Part shown: in pieces, positions 10,601-19,260 of the stretch | Layout of the letters: the number at the start of each line of letters is the position of its first letter | Numbering within the stretch: the stretch's first letter is position 1 | NCBI GenBank assembly: GCA_023055425.1 | Contig: JALGPY010000001.1 | Coordinates: forward strand, 29,997,001 to 30,061,000 | DNA length: 64,000 nucleotides | Direction: 5' to 3' | Source of the DNA: Linanthus parryae | Lineage: Eukaryota; Streptophyta; Magnoliopsida; Ericales; Polemoniaceae | Notes under the pieces: generated by a model | What the model saw: the letters and a program-made list of their open reading frames with translations, nothing else | Database searches by the model: none | What the model was told of the DNA's origin: nothing | Program-made: the position numbers and the translations under genes

Positions 10601-11990
10601 TACCATAATTTCGTCATGCCCGCATTTGAAAGCTCACAAGACTTTTGAGATAAAACCTTAACGTATGAAAAAGGAGTACAGTACTAGGATATCGTGCTAG
10701 TATCCCCCAAACCCCCAATTGGAGCAGGAGGTTTTAGCTTCCATATCCCTAACGAAAATCACTAGCTTGGTAATGCCTTTGTGAACAAATCGGCTAGAGT
10801 GTAGTTTGAGTACCCCTCTTCTAAATTAACATAAGGCACAGTGTTTGCAAGAACATTCTCTACCAGCGTCATGAGATGCTCGGAATAATTTGACTAGATC
10901 ATCACTAAGGCTCCGTTTGGTTGGTGGTAATGTTTTGGTGTTTGCGTTCCGTTTGGTTGGTGGTAATTTTCCTGTAAAATGTTTTCACTCAAATGATGTA
11001 AAATGATTTACACATTTAAAATCCGTAAGCCATTTTCCGGAGAGTGAAAGAGCATGACAACAACTCATACTAACACCTCCACCACCAAATCACCACTACC
11101 GCCCACATCCACCTCGACCCATCACCGCCACCCATCACTGCCACTGCTGTCACCGCCTACTGTTTTGGCAAGTGTCAACCAAACACGAGAAAATGATTGC
11201 AGAGAAAACCTTTTTACAAAAAATCTTTTACGCGTAGAATATTTTCCTTCTGTAAAACATCTTACTGCCAACCATACGGAGCCTAAAAGTATAACCTACA
11301 CGGCCATCTCCTTGGTCCTGGTAACAATTTCCTCTCTCAATGCAAACCCTAATTCTTGCTCTAATGGTCATGTTTGATCACCATCAATTGAAATGAGCTA
11401 CTGCCTGGTTTCCTCATGCAGCTAGTATAAACTACTATTTGATATGAACAAGAACCAAGCTTAAACCTTAATCCACGACAACGAAATCAAAGACGGAGAC
11501 AAGGAGGGAATTACGAAAATACCAGGGCAGCAACGGAAATGTAGGGAAGATTGGATACGGCGGAGCAGACGCCGTCGAGTTCGTCGCGGGTGCTGCAGCA
11601 AACCACCATCGGCAGGCACGGTCGGCGAGCCGCCACACCCAGAAGATCAACCAACGTCTCCTGGCAAATTCAATTCAACAACAACAACAACAACAACTTG
11701 AGTAAAATTACAAAAGAATAAAATACCCAAATCCCAATTTAGCTCAATTTCGAATTAATTAACGCGAGAGTCGGAGAGAGAGACCATCTTAAACTGGAGC
11801 CTGTCCACGGCGAGATAGAAGTGACGGTGTTGACTGCAACGAAATGTACACCGGGTTTCAGTTACACAGTAAAGTAAGAATCGTTTTTCGTCATTTGGAA
11901 AGGGAATGGGAGATTTTGCGAGAAGTACCTGTAATGAGCTGGGTATTGAGAAGATGTCGGCGAAGCGGCGTCTATCGCATCCACAGCCAT
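6159..11990 (-). CDS. RecA2-only DEAD-box/eIF4A helicase-like protein, 211 aa
   Basis: Seven exons read on the minus strand (11990-11929, 11833-11785, 11660-11523, 8745-8515, 6479-6440, 6352-6255, 6176-6159) total exactly 636 nt, all GT-AG with compatible phases. The protein aligns in order with the C-terminal RecA domain of eIF4A-like helicases. CCSTRDELD (58-66) matches the motif IV region and IVVTDACLP (from 129) motif V. VLINYELP (150-157) matches the conserved VINYDLP. ETYTRRTAACLAADG stands where HRIGRSGRFG (motif VI) would be, and VVTLKSIEES...AEMPID matches the eIF4A tail. No P-loop, DEAD box or first RecA domain exists, and the motif VI arginine pattern is degenerate, so helicase activity is unlikely. 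I recall similar short single-copy proteins in other plants. The role is unknown; a binding or regulatory function is inferred. Introns 3 (2.8 kb) and 4 (2.0 kb) are enlarged by transposon sequence. Confidence 0.85.
7624..7686. repeat. (TA)n microsatellite in intron 4 of the helicase-like gene
   Basis: About 31 uninterrupted TA units. It lies between exon 4 and exon 5 of the minus-strand gene, just left of a LINE fragment. Confidence 0.97.
7696..8170 (+). pseudogene. LINE fragment: zf-RVT region of a plant non-LTR retrotransposon
   Basis: Two plus-strand frames read through in series with one frame change: HKRLKLMIWRVAAEVLTTR (near 7720) followed by a decayed CPLYEPEPEHENT, then KKVWFAAGCLRKELLP and WLKRLF. 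This is the zinc-binding zf-RVT segment after the reverse transcriptase (W-R-x-LPT-L, then C-x2-C and H-x3-C). It lies antisense inside an intron and is clearly dead. Confidence 0.7.
9177..9948. repeat. Three poly-C tracts in intron 3 of the helicase-like gene
   Basis: C runs of 18 (9177-9194), 17 (9848-9864) and 11 bases (9938-9948) lie within one intron. The stretch between them has no recognised gene or element. Exact lengths of such homopolymers are prone to sequencing error. Confidence 0.85.
9993..10033. repeat. (CA)n(TA)n(TG)n palindromic microsatellite
   Basis: A run of AC units passes into TA units and then TG units, giving a perfect self-complementary block that could extrude as a hairpin. 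It lies in the same large intron as the poly-C tracts. Confidence 0.95.
10079..10150 (-). repeat. tRNA-like (SINE head) module
   Basis: On the minus strand TGGCTCAGTGG (10141-10131, A box) is followed about 30 nt later by GGGTTCGAACCC (10101-10090, B box), the layout of a Pol III tRNA promoter. The sequence between them does not fold into a convincing cloverleaf anticodon arm with a proper acceptor stem, so I call a tRNA-derived SINE head rather than a tRNA gene. Confidence 0.6.
10909..11283. mobile_element. PIF/Harbinger (Tourist-like) MITE
   Basis: Ends read GGCTCCGTTTGGTTGG and CCAACCATACGGAGCC, inverted and nearly perfect, flanked on both sides by TAA (10906-10908 and 11284-11286). A 3-bp TAA duplication with GGCTCCGTTTGG termini fits Tourist-like elements. 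It is 375 bp, non-coding apart from an ACC-rich middle, and sits in intron 3 of the helicase-like gene. Confidence 0.85.
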
Positions 11991-12162
11991 GTCTTCCGAT
12001 GAGGCTCTCCTCCCTCCTTCCCCGTCGTGAAAGCGAAAATCCTGACTTTTTTTCTTCTTTTTGTTTAGCTGAATTTCAATTTTCCTCCATTTATCGTTCT
12101 TTCTCCCCAAATGGACTATTATTACTATTCACCCGGCACTTTGACCAAGTGGTTTTTTTTTA

Positions 12163-13878
12163 GGGTAAAAGACAAAAACCACCCCTCGAGTATGGGGTAT
12201 ATACAAAAAAACCCCTCGTGTTCGGGGATATACAAAAACCACCCATGTCAAGACAAAAACCACCCCTGTCAGTGGATGGACGTTAGACGAAAAGCACCCT
12301 CCTGTTACAATCAAGTAGTATAGGGGTCCAATCTGTCTTTTTTGTGACAATTTTGCCCCTATATGTATTTTTTTGTTTATTGTATTCATGTTCTTGGTGT
12401 TAATGTTGATGTTCATGTTGTTCTTCATGTTCTTGGCCACCACAAAATCCCCACCAGCACTACCACCACCACCACCACCACCACCACCACCAAATCACCA
12501 GCACTGCATTCCTACCACCAACAAATCCAAAACAAAAACAAACAACCAAAACAAAAACAAACAACATGTTCAGACTACCTATCTTAATTTCTCAAGTACT
12601 ACCTGAATGTCGCTTCAATTCGAAACACGAATACGTGAATTTCAACAGGTTCAGTAAACAATTGTGTCTTCTCCTATCGCAACCCTCTCTATAGCCAAAC
12701 CAAACCCTCCATTTCTCAAACCCCAAACCCATCCCTTGCCATTGAGTTTGACCCAGAGACTCCTTCGATGAGATCCGTTTTTCCTACCTGCTCCAAACCC
12801 TCACACGTGTCTGTGCTCGCGAATCAAAACCTCTAATTTCGACAACTCTGTCTCCGTCCCCATCCTAGAACACAGTCTCGAGCTAACCCACCCTCTCAAT
12901 TCGACCCGAATAGTGACCCGCTCAACACAGATTTGGCGGATGTGATCCACCCACTGCAATTCTCGTCCTGAAAAGGATTTTGGAGAAGATGCGAAAGAAG
13001 AAGAAGAAGTACAGAGGAAAACCAGATCTGATTTTCGAGTGCAATACTCGGCGAGGAAGAAGACGCCGACGCTCCTAACCTCATCAACCACCTCTCCAAA
13101 TCACCACCACCACCCTCCTCCACCATCGCCGCCGCATTCCTCCGCCGCGGCATCACAATCATGAGCGGCACTATCCAACTCAATTCCGGACCGCCATACT
13201 TATCCTCCAATTCCTCCTTGACGTCGTCGTCTTCGGAGGTGGTGGATCAGGTTCCGGGCCTGAGTTCCGACGAAATGGAACGAATTAGGGACGAGACGTT
13301 CCGGAGATACACGAATTCGTCACCGAACGCGAAATCGATTAAGAGGCACGGAAAAGGGACGGCTATTGTTTGGTTGAGGAATGATCTGAGGGTTTTGGAC
13401 AATGAGGCTCTGTTTAGGGATTGGGCTGGGAGGCTCTGTTAGTCGCTGCTGAGGGAGATAGTCGCCTCCAATCTGTTTCAATCTGAGCTTTGAAAGATGG
13501 GGATGGCGATGGTGGTGGCTGTTGAAGTAGAGAAGGAGAGGCTGAGAGAGATAAACAGGGGAGAGAAGAGGAGGCTGGTCGGTGAAGGTGAGAGAGGGAG
13601 CAAGAGGGGGCGGAGGGATTCATCGTCGTCCAGGAGGAGTAGAGGGAGAGAGAAAAAAAAAAGAAAATGCTAGGGTTAGGAATGAAGGGGTGGGGAGAAG
13701 AAAAGATTATATAGCAATGTATTTTTTTTTGAAAGTGAGGGTACATATGTCATTTTGTCCCTCCGTTAGTTGCCGTTAGTCACCGTTAACTAACAGGGGT
13801 GGTTTTTGTATATCCCCGAACACGAGGGGTTTTTTTGTATATACCCCATACTCGAGGGGTGGTTTTTGTCTTTTACCC
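12163..13878. mobile_element. Mutator-like element (Pack-MULE type) A
   Basis: Long inverted ends of about 80 bp begin GGGTAAAAGACAAAAACC and contain CCCCTCGAGTATGGGGTATA and CCCCTCGTGTTCGGGGATAT; the right end is the near-perfect complement. Flanks are T-rich (TTTTTTTTA left, TTTTTTTAA right), an 8-9 bp duplication with at most one mismatch. The interior has no transposase. It holds a (CCA)n tract (12462-12492), a GC-rich section and a captured CRY-DASH fragment. The element begins 173 bp upstream of the start codon of the divergently placed helicase-like gene, so it may form part of that promoter. Confidence 0.85.
13161..13442 (+). pseudogene. Captured N-terminal fragment of a CRY-DASH cryptochrome
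   Basis: The frame gives about 94 residues. The first 30 are Ser-rich. QVPGLSSDEMERIRDETFRR then matches the conserved lead-in of plant CRY-DASH (CRY3) proteins, and KGTAIVWLRNDLRVLDNEAL is the first beta-strand/RNDLR motif of the photolyase alpha/beta domain. The match ends at RDW (near 13433), where coding sense stops and a stop codon follows, consistent with capture of a first exon and loss of the remaining roughly 450 residues. The RNDLRVLDNEAL core is intact, though the usual VWFRNDLR Phe is Leu. It cannot bind FAD or DNA alone. It lies wholly inside element A. Confidence 0.85.
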
Positions 13879-14095
13879 TTTTTTTAAAGAACCTACATTT
13901 TCAGTAGGACGACATAAACTCTGTATAAATTAATTTAAATTGAGCTTCCAACACATAAAACAATTGGAGGACATAAATCTTACCCACCAATTTTACAAAC
14001 CAAGTAGAAACATGCCCAAAAGTCAGGAAAATAACTACAAGAAGAAAAAACAAACAAGCAATAAATAAAAACGAAGGAAAGAAAGCCAAACATGT

Positions 14096-14490
14096 CTAAG
14101 AACACCGGGAGTCTCTGGTCTCTTCAGAATCTGGTCTCTCTTTAATGTCTTCATCTAGAAAGCTGTGAAGATAGATCGGGGAATGAACCGTGTAAATCCT
14201 TGCATCTTCATCTTCCAGACCCCTCGAAGCCATCATATGCGCCGCTTGATTGCCTATTCTCCTTATATAAGCAAGCTTAACCTTTAGTTGATCGATGATG
14301 AGGTACCGAAGCTCTGCCAAAATGGCGTTCCACTCATTAAACCATCTCTGAGATCCGTTCACCCTCTTCCAAACATTCAACGAATCGATCTCAAAGATCT
14401 TCGTGTCAGAAAATACTCCCAGATCTCGTATCATTCTGGCTGTTTCAAGCAAAGCTCTCGCTTCTCCAAGATTAGAGTCCGGTGCAACTT
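14096..14490 (-). pseudogene. LINE fragment: RNase H (RVT_3) domain
   Basis: The minus-strand frame shows GEARALLETARMIRDLGV, IFEIDSLNVWKRVNG and VKLAYIRRIGNQAAHMMASR, the middle and end of the plant LINE RNase H domain (A-E-x-x-A-L, E-x-D-S, N-x-A-A-H-x-x-A). The N-terminal strand with the first catalytic Asp is missing: the frame runs into MITE-like sequence at about 14490. Confidence 0.75.
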
Positions 14491-15344
14491 TGACCCAGTG
14501 ATTTGGATAGCAATATGATGCATATTTTGATAATATTTTCATGATAGAGTAAAAGTTGTTCTATAATACGACGAAAAATTTATCAAAAATTCTCTGACTT
14601 ATTTTCTTATGTATTTAGCTGAATTTGGATTTCTCTGCCGTTATTTCTATATAACTTCCTCTCTTCTCTCTATCTTCCTACTTTTCTTTTCGGTCCATTC
14701 TCTTTCTATTTCGTTTTTTTTTTTCTGGCCTTTTAACTTGCACCACACACCAATTGTCTCCATGTCTAATTTCTCAATCTCTTTCTGTCACTCGTTCTGG
14801 TTTCTTTTTTTTCCGAAGAAAATACAACTTCGTATATTAATGATCAATAACTGAGGCGGATAACCCGACTACGTCATTCAAAAGAAATTGTGCAGCCCAT
14901 TCGGGCTCATCATCAATCCAAACATGCATGTGTGGCAGTTGTAGTCCTTGTCTGGCAGTTGTAGTCCTCGTTCCGTTTTCTTTACCTAATTTTATGCAAT
15001 TATTTATCTTTCTAAGTCTTAAAAAAGTTTTATTTAATTTTTGGTTATTTTGTTAATGAAATTAAATTATTAATTAGAAGTAGTTACGTGATTGCCCTTG
15101 TGGGTTTGACAAACAGGAGTCCTACTAATATTTCATCTTTACTACTTGACCGTACACTTGCGCATTACGCGTAAAACATCGTCTCACTAGTATTTTCTCC
15201 CAATCTACACATGGAATGCCCCTTTCTTGTCATGTTTCTTCCATCAAAACAGTTTGATATGCTTTTATGTTTTATCGCATGTGCCATCTTGTAACTTAAA
15301 ACACAACATTGCATAAATTATAATTGTGTCTGCAACAGCTTTTA
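14491..15344. other. AT-rich stretch with a partial MITE end
   Basis: The start (ACTTTGACCCAGTGATTTGG) matches the inner terminal repeat of the MITE family seen at 43047, 47179 and about 16500, but the partner end is not clear. The rest is pyrimidine-rich or AT-rich with no gene I can support. Confidence 0.5.
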
Positions 15345-15993
15345 TCAGTGTCTACTTTCCCATAATAGATAGCTTCTTCTCCTTTCATCCTTGAGTCCGT
15401 TGTTTAACATGTCTATTATGTGTGCAAGTGTGATTGCTTTGTTCCTTTCCATTGTTGTTGGCATTCCTAGATACTTATCATACTTCTCTATTTTAGGGAC
15501 GTCACACAATTGCCCAATCTCTATTCGGACAGGTGTCTGCACGTTTGTAGAGGAGACAAATGCTTTTTTTTCATATTAATGAGCTAACCCGAAGATAGTC
15601 ATAGGCTTTTATAATATCTTGTAATTATGTAATGTCCTGCTCGATATCATGTGTAAAAAATAAATGTTCATTAGTAAAAAACAAATGGGAGACCACTGGT
15701 CCTCCCCGAGAGGTTGTTACACACGCCAATGTTCCTTCTTCAACTGTGGCTGTGACGGCTCTAGAAGAACTTCGCTACAAATTAGGATAAGGTAAGGGAT
15801 AAGGGACACACATGTCTTTAGCATCTCTTTGGCATAACTCTTCCCCTTGAACAATCGTTATAAAGAACTGGTAAGACACAGTCGACATACGTCTCATGAC
15901 AAGAGCAATGAATTTGGGGTCAAAGCCTAGATGGAATAGAGCTTCCCTTTGGAACTGACATTCCGGTCTGAGGTAAGCCTTCGACATGTCCAC
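15345..15993 (-). pseudogene. LINE fragment: reverse transcriptase pieces
   Basis: Two minus-strand blocks match the RT of plant LINEs. MDMSKAYLRPECQFQREAL with LGFDPKFIALVM and STVSYQFFI (15993-15800) is the block around the first catalytic Asp. KYLGMPTTMERNKAITLAHI (near 15470) is the block after the YADD box. The YADD region between them has been deleted. It probably belongs to the same dead LINE as the RNase H remnant at 14096. Confidence 0.7.
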
Positions 15994-16496
15994 TTTAAGC
16001 GCAACCGCTCCAATTTTGCCTTTCTTTTTTCTCTTGAGACTGTGCTCAACTCAAAAGTGGTGAGAATATTGTCTATGAGAATATTGTCTCTTGAGATGGT
16101 GCAATTTGACCCCTATAAAAATTTTAGGGTGTTACATCTCCAGCGTTTATTGCTCAATCTTGTTATTTTCCATTCTAGCATCATTGGTTTATGGTCCGAT
16201 CGCATACATGTTAAGTATTTAACCCGTGCCCCCTCAAATTTACCCATCTAGGGAATATTGTGTGTCCAATCTCCTTGATGTTATCTTCTTTTTATTCCTG
16301 ATTGTTTATCCATGTCTACCGACCTCCGAGATAACCTAAATCAAGAAACTAGAGGTCTAAAGACTGATTTGAAATCACAAAGTTGCATGTGTGCGATGCA
16401 ATGTCCTCCTTCTTTCTCAAAGGCGGAGGTGACGACAAAAAAATCCTCCAATACACAACCACTCGAATTTTGATTGTGGAGCCACTATTCGTAATA

Positions 16497-16759
16497 CTAG
16501 TTAGTTCCCTCTCTTCCTACCTATTTGGACTTTTTTTACCCGTAACCGGATCACTTTTGTTCCGGTTATTTGGATCGCAAAATGATACAATTTTTTAGTA
16601 ATTTTTTTGTATTGTTGTAAAATAAAGTTTACTCTACAATATCTCGAAAAGATTATTAAATTCTTACACCATTTTGTTAATCAAATCATCGGGTCAAAGT
16701 GACCTAGTGAATAGTGGTAAAAATAAAAATGGGTAGGAAGAGAGGGAACGGAGGTGATA
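16497..16759. mobile_element. Stowaway-like MITE, family M1
   Basis: Left half contains GTTCCCTCTCTTCCTACC and, further in, a decayed GGATCACTTTTGTTCCGG; right half contains GGGTCAAAGTGACC and GGTAGGAAGAGAGGGAAC, inverted. Sequence and layout match the elements at 43047-43303 and 47179-47437. Exact ends are approximate. Confidence 0.65.
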
Positions 16760-17845
16760 ACTCCTAAAAGTTATAGATCCCGTCTTGAACATTGTCCCCA
16801 TAGAAGTAAGGATTTTTTCGCTTATTTCCATCGAATTCGATCATGACATCAATGTGGAAGTTAGAAAACGAAGTTCAGCACTACCTTGACATGGCCTGCC
16901 CACAGAATTGTCAATCTCCTTTTCTTCCCATTTACATAAATGAATACAACATTTACATACGCACCCAATTTTTCACCTTCTACATTTCAAAGTCAGAAAA
17001 TTTTGTCTTTATCAAGAGCAAATTGAGAATTTGGAGCTTTAAAAGCTTGTGGAGAGCACAGACCGCACGCGAGTCCTCAAGCCGCGTATGTTTCAGCTAA
17101 TGAGACTCATTCCTTGCTCTTAGCGGGGTTGCTTAGAAACCTCCATCAATCTCTCATTTGAGTTTTTTTGGTTCCTCCTCCCTCTTTTTGACCTGACGTA
17201 GCTTCCAACGTCTTTATCTCAAGATTGATTTGTTTGCTAGCTTTACAGCTTCTTAGTTTCTGAGGCCTTATATAGTGTTGCATCGCTACTATTGGTGGGT
17301 GGTAGGACTGCACACTCAACATTTAATTTTCCGTTAGAAAAACGTGAAAAGTTATATTTGTTGTTTTACTATGCTGAATTGCTTAGAAACACATGACTGA
17401 TTCTATGAGATGAAGTCCCAATACAACATAGACATTGCGTATAAGGAGGTTAAGAACCTGAATTGGTATACAGGTTCTTACTCTTAATCATAGTTATCGC
17501 CGCCTAGGCAACTCGGTAAGGTGTAGCGCCTAGGCAATGCCCACCCGAACCTCAGCCATTAAGATAATAAAATTCTAAATGCTCCCAGACATTAGTATAA
17601 TGATAAATATGATTCATCTTTCTTTAATACAATATATATTTATTTAGTAAAACGTATTAAGCAAATTCTAGTTCAATGAAAAAATAAGTATGTATTATCA
17701 ACAAGCTAAATTGGAAATCACAGACTGCCTTTTTAACTAATTTATTAACATGATTTTGGATTATTAATTAATATATATATTTTTTAAATACCTCTTTCAA
17801 AACATCCATAATTTTTATATGTTGAATAATGTGAAAGCTTTTTAG
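16760..17845. other. Non-coding stretch
   Basis: I find no supported gene. Two CGCCTAGGCAA motifs near 17500-17545 look like decayed ends of a repeat, but no boundaries can be drawn. The rest is AT-rich. Confidence 0.5.
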
Positions 17846-18680
17846 GGCATCTCCAACCCCATGGGGGGAGGGGAAGGGGGAGGGGGAAGAGGAAAATCGT
17901 ATAAAAATACGGTTCATGTCCAACCACATGGGGGGGAGGGGGAGGGGGTGCTATGGGATAAATTTTGCCTTGGGTGAGGGATGGTTAGGGGGGATTTCCC
18001 CATGGACATCCCCTCCCCCTCCCCCTACATGGAATGATTAATTAACTGAATATTTGATAATTTTAATTACACATACTAATATTTTGTGATTATATTATGT
18101 ATTCTATTATTATGATTAATATTTTTTTATTTTTTTTTAAAATTAATAATGTATTCACGATTGTTGGAAAGTATATTTACGAAAAATCATCGTTATCTTA
18201 TTTTTTTGAAATTTAATCCTTTTAACTAACGAAAGAACTTGTAATCGTGTTAGGTTGGTTTATTTCAATTTGTGTGTTTTATCGCTCTACTTGTTGCATT
18301 TTTGTATTACTGTTTAATTTTATTTCTTTTAATAACGACTTTTTCGTACTTGTAATCGTTATTGTTTCGAATAAAAGTTTTGTTTGTTAATATTATTTTA
18401 ATTATTATTAGTATTATTATCATTGTTATTATTATTAATAACTTTTTTTGTGTGTATGTCTGTGTGTGTATATATACACACATTGGTAAACTATTTTTTA
18501 TTTACTTTTTTTGGTATTAATAATTCATTTTTAAATCATTAAATAATATTAAAATTAATTTTTAGGTGAGGGGAAAGAAATGGGTTAGAGACGATTAGTA
18601 GTTTGGGGGAGAGGGAAGGGGAAAACGGTGGGCCCGTGGGGGAAAGGGGAGGGGGAGGGGGAGGTGAGGGGAGGGGGAAA
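17846..18680. mobile_element. G-rich repeat element with GGGCATCTCCAACC terminus
   Basis: It begins GGGCATCTCCAACCCCATGG, a terminus seen in many plant MITEs. Three very G-rich blocks (17862-17891, 17929-17949, 18600-18680) alternate with a C-rich block (18000-18026) and an AT-rich centre. The second G block and the C block form an imperfect hairpin around CCATGG. The right end is not defined, so element status is inferred. Confidence 0.5.
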
Positions 18681-18720
18681 AAGCAATGAGTTATACACAA
18701 GTAATAATATGTTTGTGCAT

Positions 18721-18744
18721 TTTATTATTATTATTATTATTATT
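18721..18744. repeat. (ATT)n microsatellite
   Basis: About eight ATT units immediately right of the G-rich element. Confidence 0.9.
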
Positions 18745-19260
18745 GGACTATCGCTTGGGGGCAGTTGACGTCTGGTTCGCCTTACAAATTTACGCATGAC
18801 TACAACAAATCATGCTAATGCGATATTTGTTGATTTCTTGAAATAGGTAATATTCTTTATTTTCATCTTCTTCATAATTTTAATAACTCTACAAATATGA
18901 CCCACTTATATTACCAACGATTCTTTTTATAAATTGGAAGCAACCCAAAAGAGATGGTGCAATCACGACCACGCTAAGCTGATTAGAAACAAGCTTTGGC
19001 CATGCTAAATCACAACTCACCATTGTTGACTATGTTTAAAGGAAAATACTGCAATATAACTGAAAGGGCTCATATGCGCACTATACTCCATAATTATCAA
19101 CCTCAACATTACATAATTCCAAAGTCCGAATCCACATAATTTTCTCTTCTTCTACTGGTGACTGACGATTGTGACAGACAATTTAGTGATAGAATCAACA
19201 TGGATATGGCTCTCTACTGGCTGCCGGCTATGAAACACCGCAGGGAAATTAAATCAGATG
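18745..19260. other. 3' flank of the centrin gene
   Basis: This region would contain the 3' untranslated part of the minus-strand centrin gene. Nothing else is recognisable. Confidence 0.5.
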
